Below, piece by piece: positions 16,548 to 25,291 of a stretch of DNA of 64,000 nucleotides. The DNA is from Anaerolineales bacterium. Its GTDB lineage: Bacteria > Chloroflexota > Anaerolineae > Anaerolineales > Villigracilaceae. The number at the start of each line of letters is the position of its first letter. The stretch's first letter is position 1. The notes beneath the pieces were generated by a model. That model was not told the origin of the DNA and searched no databases. It saw nothing but the letters and a program-made list of their open reading frames with translations. The DNA lies in contig JAHDWB010000003.1 of the NCBI GenBank assembly GCA_023382595.1, forward strand, positions 279,570 through 343,569, written 5' to 3'. Made by a program: the position numbers and the translations under genes.

Positions 16548-17534
16548 ATGAACAACATCATCCTCGTCACTGGTGCAACAGGCAAAGTGGGGAAAACTTT
16601 TATCAATCGCCTGTTAAACGATTCACGCTTCAACTCCTTCACAGTTCGCGCATTGTGCCATAACCGCGAACTTCCTCCCCACCCGCGCATTCAAAATATT
16701 CATGGCTCCATCGAACACTGCGACCACGTCGAAAAAGCGATGGACGGCGTCACGCATGTCCTGCATCTCGCGACCGTCAAAGAAACGCCTGAGCAGATCA
16801 TGGATGTGGCGGTCAAAGGTCTCTTCTGGCTGCTCGAAGCCTGCCGCACCTCCCCCACTTTCAAACAGCTCATCATGGTTGGCGGCGATGCGGGCATGGG
16901 GCATTTCGTTTATCCGCATCCAATACCCGTCACTGAAACGCAAAAACATTCCGCGTACCCTGGCTGTTACGCGCTTTCCAAAGTTCTCGAAGAAGTCATG
17001 CTTGAGCAGTATTACATCCAATATGATCTCAACGGCTGCTGTTTGCGCGCGCCGTGGATCATGGAAAAGGATGATTTCAAATATCAACTCTCTTTCGGAG
17101 AGGATGTCTTCGGTGGTCCGCGCTGGCGTGATTTTGTGGATGAGAAAACCGCGGATGACTATGTGCGGATGCAGACCATCCCGATCATGCTGGACCCGCA
17201 AGCTGTTCCCGTTAAACGAAACTTTGTCCACGTTGACGATTTGGTCAGCGCCCTCCTGTTGGCTCTCGACAATCCCAAAGCCCGCCAGCAACTCTTCAAC
17301 ATCTGCATGGACGAACCCGTGGACTACGGCGAGATGGGCAAATATCTGCACGAGACTCGCGGCTTGCCCACTGTGGAGATTCAAACCGAATATCACTCCA
17401 CATGGCTCGATAACACCAAAGCAAAATTTTTACTCAGCTGGCGACCTGAATATGATCTGAAAAAGATGATCGACTCAGCGTTCGACTACGTGCGCGCGGA
17501 AGATGATCCGCGCAAGGTTTGGTATCCTGGGTAG
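16548..17534 (+). CDS. NAD-dependent epimerase/dehydratase (extended SDR)
   Basis: Predicted 328 aa. N-terminal [10 protein letters not shown] (about 8-17) is the extended-SDR nucleotide motif GxxGxxG. The catalytic Tyr-Lys pair appears as YALSK (Y about 143, K about 147) and [19 protein letters not shown] is a typical late motif. Substrates are usually nucleotide sugars or free sugars. Within this operon a pentose dehydrogenase or epimerase role is plausible, but no residue fixes it. GAAAGGATG precedes the ATG. Confidence 0.87.
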   Translation: MNNIILVTGATGKVGKTFINRLLNDSRFNSFTVRALCHNRELPPHPRIQNIHGSIEHCDHVEKAMDGVTHVLHLATVKETPEQIMDVAVKGLFWLLEACRTSPTFKQLIMVGGDAGMGHFVYPHPIPVTETQKHSAYPGCYALSKVLEEVMLEQYYIQYDLNGCCLRAPWIMEKDDFKYQLSFGEDVFGGPRWRDFVDEKTADDYVRMQTIPIMLDPQAVPVKRNFVHVDDLVSALLLALDNPKARQQLFNICMDEPVDYGEMGKYLHETRGLPTVEIQTEYHSTWLDNTKAKFLLSWRPEYDLKKMIDSAFDYVRAEDDPRKVWYPG

Positions 17535-17593
17535 GTCACGCTTTCAGCATGACATTCTCATTCAATAGACAACTCCCAAGACAGGAGACACAC

Positions 17594-19195
17594 ATGGATA
17601 AAAACGAAATCCAAAAAGCCATCGAGAGCGGCAGGACCACGCTCGGTATTGAACTCGGCTCGACCCGCATCAAAGCGGTGTTGATCGCCGAAGACCATTC
17701 CCCCATCGCATCGGGCAGTCACGAGTGGGAGAACCAATATGAAAACGGTGTGTGGACGTATAGCATCGAAGCCGTGTGGAACGGATTGCAAGATTGCTAC
17801 CGCAGTCTCAGTAAAGACGTTGCCGAGAAATACGGCGTGACACTCAGCACTGTCAGCGCGATCGGCTTCAGCGCGATGATGCACGGCTACATGGCATTCA
17901 ACAAAGAAGACAAACAACTCGTCCCCTTCCGCACCTGGCGCAACACCATCACTGGAGATGCGGCAGAAAAACTCACGGACTTATTCCAGTTCAACATTCC
18001 GCAACGTTGGAGCATTGCGTACGTCTATCAAGCCATTTTGAATAAAGAGGCGCATGTCAGTGAGATCGCGCATCTCACCACGCTGGCAGGATATGTCCAC
18101 TGGAAGTTGACGGGGCAAAAAGCGATGGGCGTGGGCGAAGCATCAGGCATGTTCCCCATCGACAGCACAACCAACGATTTCGACAAAAAGATGCTTGGGC
18201 AATTCAACGATCTGCTCAAAGCAGAGAAAATCAACTGGACATTGCAGGACATTCTGCCCAAAGTTTTGGTGGCAGGTAAATCCGCTGGCGCGTTGACCGA
18301 AGAAGGCGCGAAACTGCTCGACCCGACAGGTCAACTTAAGGCTGGGATTCGGTTGTGTCCGCCTGAGGGAGATGCAGGCACGGGTATGGTGGCAACCAAC
18401 AGCGTCGCGGTGCGAAGCGGAAATGTATCCGCCGGCACATCGGTCTTCGCCATGATCGTACTCGAGAAGGCGCTATCCAAACTATATCCCGAAATTGACA
18501 TGGTCACCACGCCCACAGGCAAACCTGTGGCGATGGTTCACAGCAACAATTGCACCTCTGATTTGAACGCATGGGTGGATGTGTTCCAGGAATTCACCAA
18601 AGTGCTCGGTGTGGATGTGAGCGAATCAAAATTATATGAAACGCTTTACAAGCAGGCATTGACAGCCGATGCCGATGCGGGCGGGTTGCTGGCATACAAC
18701 TATGTTTCGGGCGAACACATCACCCACATGGAAGAAGGTCGCCCATTGTTCGTGCGCACGCCTGAGAGCCGCTTCAATCTGGCGAACTTCATGCGCGCGC
18801 ATCTGTTTTCGTCACTGGGCGCGTTGAAGATCGGCATGGACATTTTGTTCGAGCAGGAAAAAGTGCAGCTTGACCAATTGCTTGGGCATGGCGGATTTTT
18901 CAAGACAAAGGAAGTCGGTCAGCGCATGATGGCGGCGGCGATGAATGTGCCCGTCTCGGTGATGGAAACCGCAGGCGAAGGCGGCGCGTGGGGCATTGCC
19001 CTGCTAGCGGCGTTTATGGCAAACAAAGCAGAAAATGAAACGCTCGAAGATTATTTGAATGGCAAGGTTTTTGCCAGTGAAAAAGGCTCGACCATTGCTC
19101 CTGACCAAAAAGATGTAGATGGCTTCGCCGCATTCATGGCACGTTATAAAGCAGGTCTTGGCATCGAACGCGCGGCGGTGGAAGGACTACGGTAG
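17594..19195 (+). CDS. araB: FGGY-family carbohydrate kinase, probable L-ribulokinase
   Basis: Predicted 533 aa from ATG 17594 (ACAGGAGACACAC upstream). Actin-fold phosphate motifs: [14 protein letters not shown] (about 18-31), [14 protein letters not shown] (about 90-103) and [11 protein letters not shown] in the second domain. The length and the order kinase-araD-araA match the AraB type found in Bacteroidetes and Firmicutes rather than enterobacterial AraB. It would phosphorylate L-ribulose to L-ribulose 5-phosphate. Substrate assignment rests mostly on context; FGGY kinases are hard to separate by sequence alone. Confidence 0.85.
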   Translation: MDKNEIQKAIESGRTTLGIELGSTRIKAVLIAEDHSPIASGSHEWENQYENGVWTYSIEAVWNGLQDCYRSLSKDVAEKYGVTLSTVSAIGFSAMMHGYMAFNKEDKQLVPFRTWRNTITGDAAEKLTDLFQFNIPQRWSIAYVYQAILNKEAHVSEIAHLTTLAGYVHWKLTGQKAMGVGEASGMFPIDSTTNDFDKKMLGQFNDLLKAEKINWTLQDILPKVLVAGKSAGALTEEGAKLLDPTGQLKAGIRLCPPEGDAGTGMVATNSVAVRSGNVSAGTSVFAMIVLEKALSKLYPEIDMVTTPTGKPVAMVHSNNCTSDLNAWVDVFQEFTKVLGVDVSESKLYETLYKQALTADADAGGLLAYNYVSGEHITHMEEGRPLFVRTPESRFNLANFMRAHLFSSLGALKIGMDILFEQEKVQLDQLLGHGGFFKTKEVGQRMMAAAMNVPVSVMETAGEGGAWGIALLAAFMANKAENETLEDYLNGKVFASEKGSTIAPDQKDVDGFAAFMARYKAGLGIERAAVEGLR

Positions 19196-19260
19196 GTCAC
19201 GTTTGTAACGTGACAGTCACGCTGTACAACCATATCTGGGTGCTTAGCGTGACCTACGGA
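19194..19260. repeat. GTAGGTCACG dispersed repeat, full palindromic copy
   Basis: Begins GTAGGTCACG and ends GCGTGACCTAC, with internal CGTGACAGTCACG. It overlaps the end of araB and fills the gap to araD. Related partial copies occur at 17530-17550, 39955-39985 and 60931-60973. Confidence 0.7.
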
Positions 19261-19266
19261 GAAATT

Positions 19267-19956
19267 ATGTTGAAAAAACTAAAAGAACAAGTATTCCAAG
19301 CCAATCTATTACTCCCCAAGCACGGACTTGTCACCTTCACGTGGGGCAACGTCTCTGGCATCGACCGCGAGAAGGGACTGGTCGTCATCAAACCTTCAGG
19401 CGTCGCGTATGAGACGATGAAAGCGGAATACATGGTGGTGGTGGAATTGGAAACAGGCAAGGTCGTAGATGGCAAACTCAAGCCGTCCTCCGATACACCC
19501 ACGCATCTTGAACTATACAAAGGCTTCCCGAACATCGGCGGCATTGTCCACACGCATAGCCGCTGGGCGACAAGTTTTGCACAGGCAGGGCGCGGACTGT
19601 CCGCGCTCGGCACTACGCATGGCGATTATTTTTACGGCGAAATCCCCTGCACAAGAAAAATGACCGAAGCGGAGATTCAAGCCGAGTACGAGAAAGTGAC
19701 GGGCACGGTCATCATCGAAACGTTCAAGGATAAAAATCCCGATGCCATTCCCGCTGTGCTGGTACACAGTCACGGTCCCTTTGCATGGGGCAAAGATGCG
19801 ATGGACGCCGTCCACAATGCGGTGGTGATGGAAGAGGTCGCGTTCATGAACCTGCATACGTTGATGCTCAACCCCGATATTCAACCCATGCAGCAGGAAT
19901 TGCTCGATAAACACTATCTAAGGAAACACGGCGCAAACGCCTATTACGGACAATGA
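19267..19956 (+). CDS. araD: L-ribulose-5-phosphate 4-epimerase
   Basis: Predicted 229 aa from ATG 19267 (CGGAGAAATT upstream), close to the 231 aa of the known enzyme. Class II aldolase/epimerase fold: TWGNVSGID (about 26-34), zinc-binding HTHSRWAT (about 95-102), [17 protein letters not shown] (about 115-131) and HSHGPFAWG (about 167-175). It converts L-ribulose 5-phosphate to D-xylulose 5-phosphate, feeding the pentose phosphate or phosphoketolase route. Located between araB and araA in one operon. Confidence 0.94.
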   Translation: MLKKLKEQVFQANLLLPKHGLVTFTWGNVSGIDREKGLVVIKPSGVAYETMKAEYMVVVELETGKVVDGKLKPSSDTPTHLELYKGFPNIGGIVHTHSRWATSFAQAGRGLSALGTTHGDYFYGEIPCTRKMTEAEIQAEYEKVTGTVIIETFKDKNPDAIPAVLVHSHGPFAWGKDAMDAVHNAVVMEEVAFMNLHTLMLNPDIQPMQQELLDKHYLRKHGANAYYGQ

Positions 19957-19980
19957 CAAACATAACAAAAGGAGATTGTC

Positions 19981-21486
19981 ATGATCGATCTAAAAGGATA
20001 TGAAATCTGGTTCGTGACGGGGAGTCAGCATCTGTACGGACCCAAGACACTGGAACAGGTGGCAGTTCACTCGAAGGAGATCGCGGCGGCGTTGAATGCG
20101 TCGAAGCACCTCCCCATCAAGGTGGTCTTCAAGCCCGTGCTCACCACGCCCGATGCGATTCGAGAGTTGTGCCTTGAAGCCAACTCCAACAAAAACTGCA
20201 TCGGTCTCATCACGTGGATGCACACCTTCTCGCCCGCCAAAATGTGGATCGCAGGCTTGACCCTGCTCAAAAAACCGTTCGCCCATTTGCACACGCAATA
20301 CAACCGCGAAATTCCGTGGGCAGAGATCGACATGGATTTCATGAACCTCAACCAAGCCGCGCACGGTGACCGCGAATTCGGATTCATTGGCAGCCGCCTG
20401 CGCATCGAACGTAAGGTGGTGGTTGGTCATTGGGGCGACGACGCAACACAGTCCGAACTTGGTGTGTGGGCGCGGGCTGCATCCGCGTGGGCAGATTGGC
20501 AGGGCATGAAGGTTGCCCGCTTCGGCGATAACATGCGCGATGTGGCAGTCACCGAAGGCGACAAGGTGCAGGCGCAGATCAAACTCGGCTACGATGTGTA
20601 CGGCTACGGCATCGGCGACCTGGTCAAGCACGTCAACGAAGCCAGCGATGCGGATGTGGACAAACTCGTCCAAACCTATATGGATGAGTACGAAGTCGTC
20701 GGCGAACTCAAGCCTGGCGGCGCAAAACACGACTCGCTGAAATACGGCGCGCGCATCGAACTTGGCTTGCGCAGTTTCCTTGCGGCTGGCAATTTCAAAG
20801 CCTTCACCACCACTTTTGAAGACCTGCATGGTCTGAAACAACTGCCAGGTCTCGCCGTGCAGCGCCTGATGCGCGACGGTTACGGCTTCGGCGCCGAAGG
20901 CGACTGGAAGACCTCTGCGCTCGTGCGCGCCATGAAGGTCATGAACCACGGCTTGAGCGGCGGCGTCTCTTTCATGGAAGATTACACCTATCACATGCAC
21001 GCGCAAGGCGATAAAGTACTCGGCGCGCACATGCTCGAAATTTGCGAATCCATCTCGAACGGCAAACCCAAACTGGAGATTCATCCGCTCGGCATCGGCG
21101 GGAAGGAAGACCCCGTGCGCCTCGTGTTCGACGCGCAGACGGGTCCCGCGGTGAATGCCAGCATCCTGCACATGGGCGGACGCTTCCGACTCTTGGTCAA
21201 CGCCGTGGATGTCGTCCCGAACGATGCGCCGCTGCCAAAACTTCCCGTGGCGCGCGCACTGTGGATTCCACGACCCAATCTCAAGGTCGGCGCTGCGGCG
21301 TGGATCTACGCGGGCGGAGCACATCACACGGGCTTCAGTTACTCGGTCACGGCAGAACATCTGCAAGACTTCGCCGATATGGCAGGCATCGAATTCCTGC
21401 TCATCGACGAGCACACACGCATTCCCGAGTTCCGCGAAAAATTACGTTGGAACGACCTGTACTATCACCTCAATAAGGGTTTGTAA
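19981..21486 (+). CDS. araA: L-arabinose isomerase
   Basis: Predicted 501 aa, the usual AraA length. Diagnostic segments: [11 protein letters not shown] (about 10-20), [29 protein letters not shown] (about 301-318, with a metal-binding Glu), [10 protein letters not shown] (about 331-340, second metal Glu) and [13 protein letters not shown] near the C-terminus. It interconverts L-arabinose and L-ribulose using a divalent metal. AAAGGAG precedes the ATG. Completes the AraA-AraB-AraD pathway. Confidence 0.97.
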   Translation: MIDLKGYEIWFVTGSQHLYGPKTLEQVAVHSKEIAAALNASKHLPIKVVFKPVLTTPDAIRELCLEANSNKNCIGLITWMHTFSPAKMWIAGLTLLKKPFAHLHTQYNREIPWAEIDMDFMNLNQAAHGDREFGFIGSRLRIERKVVVGHWGDDATQSELGVWARAASAWADWQGMKVARFGDNMRDVAVTEGDKVQAQIKLGYDVYGYGIGDLVKHVNEASDADVDKLVQTYMDEYEVVGELKPGGAKHDSLKYGARIELGLRSFLAAGNFKAFTTTFEDLHGLKQLPGLAVQRLMRDGYGFGAEGDWKTSALVRAMKVMNHGLSGGVSFMEDYTYHMHAQGDKVLGAHMLEICESISNGKPKLEIHPLGIGGKEDPVRLVFDAQTGPAVNASILHMGGRFRLLVNAVDVVPNDAPLPKLPVARALWIPRPNLKVGAAAWIYAGGAHHTGFSYSVTAEHLQDFADMAGIEFLLIDEHTRIPEFREKLRWNDLYYHLNKGL

Positions 21487-21498
21487 TCTTCTCCTCAC

Positions 21499-21529
21499 GC
21501 CCGCCTGAGGGTTGAGCCCTCAGGCGGGC
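21499..21529 (+). other. Perfect GC-rich hairpin after araA
   Basis: GCCCGCCTGAGGG (21499-21511) pairs with CCCTCAGGCGGGC (21517-21529) over a 5-nt loop. No T-run follows (AAATTAAGG), so it is better read as an mRNA-stabilising or processing hairpin within the operon than as a terminator. Confidence 0.7.
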
Positions 21530-21546
21530 AAATTAAGGAATTCAAT

Positions 21547-22530
21547 ATGCAATATCGCGAACTTGGACGCACTGGCTGGAAAGTATCCACTGTTTCTTTT
21601 GGAGCGTGGGCAATCGGCGGCTCGTGGGGCAGTGTAGACGATAAAGACTCGCTCGCCGCCCTGCACCGCTCCATTGATTTGGGCGTGAACTTCATCGACA
21701 CCGCGGATGTCTATGGCGACGGGCGCTCGGAACGGCTCGTGGCGCAACTCCGCAAGGAACGCAGCGAAACCATTTATGTGGCAACCAAAGCAGGACGGCG
21801 ACTCGATCCGCATGTGGCAAATGGATACAACCGCGCCAACTTGACTGCGTTCGTCGAGCGCAGTTTGAAAAACCTGGATACCGAAGCCATTGACCTTTTG
21901 CAACTGCACTGCCCGCCCACCGAAGTCTTTTACATGCCCGAAACCTTCGGCGTGTTGGACGATCTCGTCAAGGCGGGAAAATTGCGTCATTACGGTGTGA
22001 GCGTGGAGAAAGTGGAAGAAGCGCTCAAAGCAATCGAATACCCAAACGTGCAAACCGTGCAGATCATATTCAATATCTTCCGCCAGCGTCCTGCTGAGTT
22101 GTTCTTCCCTGAAGCCATACGCCGCAAGGTGGGCATTCTGGCACGCGTACCGCTCGCCAGCGGATTGCTGACAGGCAAACTCACTGCCAAATCCACGTTT
22201 GAAAAAGACGACCACCGCGCCTTCAATCGTCACGGTGAATCGTTTGACCGCGGTGAAACCTTCTCAGGTGTCGATTATGAAACAGGCTTGCAAGCCGTGG
22301 AAGAACTGCGCGCGCTTATCCCCGATGGCTGGACGATGCCGCAATTTGCCCTGCGCTGGATCCTGATGCACGATGCCGTCACCTGCACGATCCCCGGCGC
22401 GAAGAACCCCGCCCAAGCGGAGGATAATGTCAGGGCGGCAGACCAGCATCCCTTGGGTCCCGAAGCGATGGAAAAAATTCGCGCACTCTACAATTCCAAA
22501 ATCCGCAATCTCGTGCATAACTACTGGTAG
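21547..22530 (+). CDS. Aldo/keto reductase
   Basis: Predicted 327 aa with the AKR TIM-barrel pattern: FGAWAIGGSWG (about 19-29), FIDTADVYGDGRSE (about 53-66, catalytic Asp and Tyr), VATKAGRR (about 80-87, catalytic Lys), LLQLHCPP (about 118-125, catalytic His) and the NADP-site segment TIPGAKNPAQAEDN near residue 285. It reduces sugar aldehydes/ketones or oxidises the reverse. In the arabinose operon it may act on L-arabinose/arabitol or on aldehyde by-products. AAGGA precedes the ATG. Confidence 0.9.
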   Translation: MQYRELGRTGWKVSTVSFGAWAIGGSWGSVDDKDSLAALHRSIDLGVNFIDTADVYGDGRSERLVAQLRKERSETIYVATKAGRRLDPHVANGYNRANLTAFVERSLKNLDTEAIDLLQLHCPPTEVFYMPETFGVLDDLVKAGKLRHYGVSVEKVEEALKAIEYPNVQTVQIIFNIFRQRPAELFFPEAIRRKVGILARVPLASGLLTGKLTAKSTFEKDDHRAFNRHGESFDRGETFSGVDYETGLQAVEELRALIPDGWTMPQFALRWILMHDAVTCTIPGAKNPAQAEDNVRAADQHPLGPEAMEKIRALYNSKIRNLVHNYW

Positions 22531-22541
22531 ATCTCATCCGC

Positions 22542-23390
22542 ATGGATAAGCGCACGCTAAAAAACGATTTTCTTGAACTCGAATACCTGACCGCTTCGCT
22601 GCGCATCTCTGGTTTGACGACGAAGGGCAAAGGCAATCTGTTCGCGGACCTCGGCAGTGAGACGCCGATCGCCACGCCGTATGGAGATTTCTATTTTCGC
22701 GGCGGTCATCGTTTGTGGCATGCGCCCGAAACCATGCCGCGCACCTACGCGCCCGATACGGGTGAATTGAAAATCACCGATCTGCCCAATGGTGTGATGC
22801 TGGAGACGAACACCGAACCGGGCACGGGCATCCGCAAGCGCATTGAGATTCGGCTTGCGCCCGATGCGCCCATCGTCCGCCTCACCCACACGCTCATCAA
22901 CGACGGATTATGGGCAGTGGAACTCGCCCCATGGACAATCACGCAACTGCGTTTGGGCGGCACGGCAATCCTGCCAATGCCTATTGATAAGGTGGATGAA
23001 GCGGGACTTTTACCCAACCGACAGCTTTCCTTCTGGTCCTATGCCCGCCTCGATGACCCGCGCCTGAACCTGCGCGATGACTTTATCCTTTTCCACGCTG
23101 ACGCATCGCCGCCCTTCAAGATGGGCTATTTCAATCCACACGGCTGGCTCGCATATTGGGTGGATGGTGTGCTGTTCAAAAAATCGTTCAACGTACAAAG
23201 CGGTGCCGTTCACCCTGACAATAATTGCAATGCCGAATTGTATTGCAATGAAGAATTTGTGGAACTCGAAAGCCTGGGACCCTTGATAAAGTTAGATGCA
23301 AGTGCATCCATATCGCACACTGAAGTTTGGGAAATATCCACGAGTTTAGACCCGTTTCCGTTAGATGTTCAAAGAATGTTGACTGAATAG
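22542..23390 (+). CDS. Predicted sugar mutarotase-like protein (paralogue of 45117-45995)
   Basis: Predicted 282 aa, last gene of the arabinose operon. It strongly resembles the product of 45117-45995: both share FxFRGGHRLWHAPE, MPRTYA, NxGLWxVExAPWxITQ, LLPNR and FWSY/LWSY. The beta-rich pattern, the paired His in GGHRLWHAPE and the genomic pairing with sugar isomerases suggest a galactose-mutarotase-like fold that interconverts sugar anomers. The function is inferred; no experimentally known family member is claimed. The ribosome site is weak, and the start is 12 nt after the previous stop. Confidence 0.7.
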   Translation: MDKRTLKNDFLELEYLTASLRISGLTTKGKGNLFADLGSETPIATPYGDFYFRGGHRLWHAPETMPRTYAPDTGELKITDLPNGVMLETNTEPGTGIRKRIEIRLAPDAPIVRLTHTLINDGLWAVELAPWTITQLRLGGTAILPMPIDKVDEAGLLPNRQLSFWSYARLDDPRLNLRDDFILFHADASPPFKMGYFNPHGWLAYWVDGVLFKKSFNVQSGAVHPDNNCNAELYCNEEFVELESLGPLIKLDASASISHTEVWEISTSLDPFPLDVQRMLTE

Positions 23391-23439
23391 ATATCTGCCG
23401 TTTGAGATAACCTGATCCGCCGCTGAAATCTGCATCATG

Positions 23440-23472
23440 ACGCGCCTGCTTCTTTAGCGGGCGCGTTTTTTT
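23440..23472 (+). terminator. Intrinsic terminator of the arabinose operon
   Basis: CGCGCCTGC (23441-23449) pairs with GCGGGCGCG (23457-23465, one G-U), loop TTCTTTA, followed by seven T (23466-23472). Confidence 0.92.
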
Positions 23473-23566
23473 CATCACGTCTTATCAACTGCGTACATCC
23501 AACGATCCTTTAAAAACCTTACGGTTTCCATAAATTGAATATGGCACTACAGAAATAGGACTGAAT

Positions 23567-23611
23567 CGGGACACTGCTCCCATGACAACGGGACAGCCTG
23601 CCTGCTATAGT
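23567..23611 (+). promoter_or_regulatory. Probable promoter of the PDZ sensor operon with CGGGACA direct repeats
   Basis: -35 TGACAA (23583-23588), 17-nt spacer, -10 TATAGT (23606-23611). CGGGACA occurs at 23567-23573 and 23589-23595, 22 nt apart (two helical turns), flanking the -35, a layout expected for a regulator site. Confidence 0.5.
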
Positions 23612-23648
23612 ATGGATACAAGACACGAGCAACCCTTTTGGAGGCAGC

Positions 23649-23960
23649 ATGAACATCCATTTTCAACAAGTCGAGAGAAAGTCCCAGTCGTTTACCTATC
23701 TGTTGGTTGTGTTCGCTGTGTTCACGATCTTGATGATGACCCTGAGCTTGAGCCGTCACATTGCGATCCGTCTGTCTGCTCCATCCACGTCCATGCCGGC
23801 GGCATATACGGAGAATAGCGAATTGCCGGTCGCCGTTCGTGCGCCTATAGCTCCCACGGCGGAATCGGTGATCGTCACCACCACACCCCAACCGGCTGGG
23901 AATATTGCAGCCACTTTGGTGCACCAGCCTATTCCCGCACCGATGCCTTCTGTGCCATAA
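23649..23960 (+). CDS. Small single-pass membrane protein, Pro/Ala-rich
   Basis: Predicted 103 aa with a good ribosome site (TTGGAGG). One transmembrane segment at about 15-35 (FTYLLVVFAVFTILMMTLSL) leads into a Pro/Ala/Thr-rich, low-complexity tail of about 60 residues, probably outside the cell. No family recognised. It is 16 nt upstream of the PDZ lipoprotein gene and so probably part of the same sensor operon; a role as an accessory anchor is only a guess. Confidence 0.7.
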   Translation: MNIHFQQVERKSQSFTYLLVVFAVFTILMMTLSLSRHIAIRLSAPSTSMPAAYTENSELPVAVRAPIAPTAESVIVTTTPQPAGNIAATLVHQPIPAPMPSVP

Positions 23961-23976
23961 TTGAAAGGAAAACCCA

Positions 23977-25251
23977 ATGAAACTCCAGCGTTTATCCGTA
24001 GTGCTTCTTACCATCGTCCTCTCCGCCTGTAGCGCGATCGCGCCTGCGCCCACACCTACTCCCGTGCCCCTGCCGCCGGCTCAACATGTAGAGAGCGCCT
24101 TCCAGTGGCTGGAAACCCACGCCATGATGAGCGGTTATGTGGATTGGACGACTCTCCGCGCCGACACAGCCGAAGTCATCGCCAATGCCCAAACCACCGC
24201 TGATACGTATCCAGCCATTTGCCAGGCGCTTCGGGAAATGAAGGACGGCAATGCCTGGTTGCTGGTTCCCAGTTTGGAAATCCCCAATTTCTATACCGGC
24301 TACCAGACTCTGTATCCGGAGAATCAGGTGATCATCCGGATCGATCGGGACAGCCCTGCGGAACAAGCCGGGCTGCAGGTCGGCGACCGCATCGAACAGG
24401 TCAATGGACAGACCCCGGTTCCCTATGCAGAAGCGGATGCGTATCCACCCTGCAACGCAAAGGAGATCGATACATCCACCGAGGAACAGCTCGTCATCCA
24501 GCGGGATGGACAGTCCATGCAGATCAATGTTGCCAGAAATAAAATCACAGCCGGCAGGGATCCTTACAACTCTCCAGTTGGTCAGCGCTTGGGTGAGGAT
24601 GAGCGCGGCGTTGGCTATCTTGAATTGACCTTAGAATCCGGTTCGCATCTTCCATACCCGACAGATGTCCAAAAATTGATGCGGAGCATGGATCGGACGC
24701 CCGTCTGCGGCTGGATGCTCGATCTGCGCCGCATCCCAGGTGGGGATATCTGGTCGTACATTGCGGCGGTCGGTCCGGTTTTGGGCGAAGGCGACCTGGG
24801 CGGGTTCCAATACAGCGACGGGCGACAGGAAGCGTGGACCTATCGCAACGGTGAGGTGTTCTGGAATAATGAATACCGTTACGAGAGCGAGATCGACGGC
24901 TCGGTCTACAAGCCGAAACGAGTTACCCCCGTGGCGCTGCTGGTCAGCCCCGCAACACAGGCGGCTGGTGAATTGTTGCTGGTCGCCTTTCAAGGACGCG
25001 CGGATATTCGTTCCTTTGGCGAGCCCACCCGCGGACTGCCCACGCTGATCACCCATACCGACCTGAGTGATGGCTCCAAGTTGTTGGTGAGCGGCGCATT
25101 TTCCTTCGACCGCAACGGGACGATTTACAATAGTCCCATCTCACCGGATGTATTCGTGGAAACCGACTGGTCGAAATTCGGCACAGAACAAGACCCGGTC
25201 ATCCTTGCCGCCATGGATTGGCTCCATTCCCAAGCCGCGTGTTTGCCCTAG
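23977..25251 (+). CDS. PDZ/S41-peptidase-like lipoprotein, probably inactive
   Basis: Predicted 424 aa. Signal peptide with lipobox LSAC (Cys about 18), then a Pro-rich linker (APTPTPVPLPP). A PDZ domain spans about 105-185 (DSPAEQAGLQVGDRIEQVNG), followed by a tail-specific-protease-like domain (about 205-400: GVGYLELTLE, CGWMLDLRRIPGGDIWSY, PVALLVSPATQAAGELLLVAF, FGEPTRGLPT). In active S41 enzymes the T-x-S-A-x-E type segment carries the serine; here it reads TQAAGE, with Ala in the expected place. The family fold is clear, catalysis is doubtful. Followed by a PDZ-containing kinase, suggesting a substrate- or ligand-sensing partner. Confidence 0.8.
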   Translation: MKLQRLSVVLLTIVLSACSAIAPAPTPTPVPLPPAQHVESAFQWLETHAMMSGYVDWTTLRADTAEVIANAQTTADTYPAICQALREMKDGNAWLLVPSLEIPNFYTGYQTLYPENQVIIRIDRDSPAEQAGLQVGDRIEQVNGQTPVPYAEADAYPPCNAKEIDTSTEEQLVIQRDGQSMQINVARNKITAGRDPYNSPVGQRLGEDERGVGYLELTLESGSHLPYPTDVQKLMRSMDRTPVCGWMLDLRRIPGGDIWSYIAAVGPVLGEGDLGGFQYSDGRQEAWTYRNGEVFWNNEYRYESEIDGSVYKPKRVTPVALLVSPATQAAGELLLVAFQGRADIRSFGEPTRGLPTLITHTDLSDGSKLLVSGAFSFDRNGTIYNSPISPDVFVETDWSKFGTEQDPVILAAMDWLHSQAACLP

Positions 25252-25291
25252 CACATTTGGATGGTTAACTGAGTTTTATCAAAGGTCAATC

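Noticed and set aside
19990..21414. 474-codon open frame antisense to araA
   Set aside because: Shadow of a GC-rich conserved gene; araA on the plus strand matches the family along its full length.
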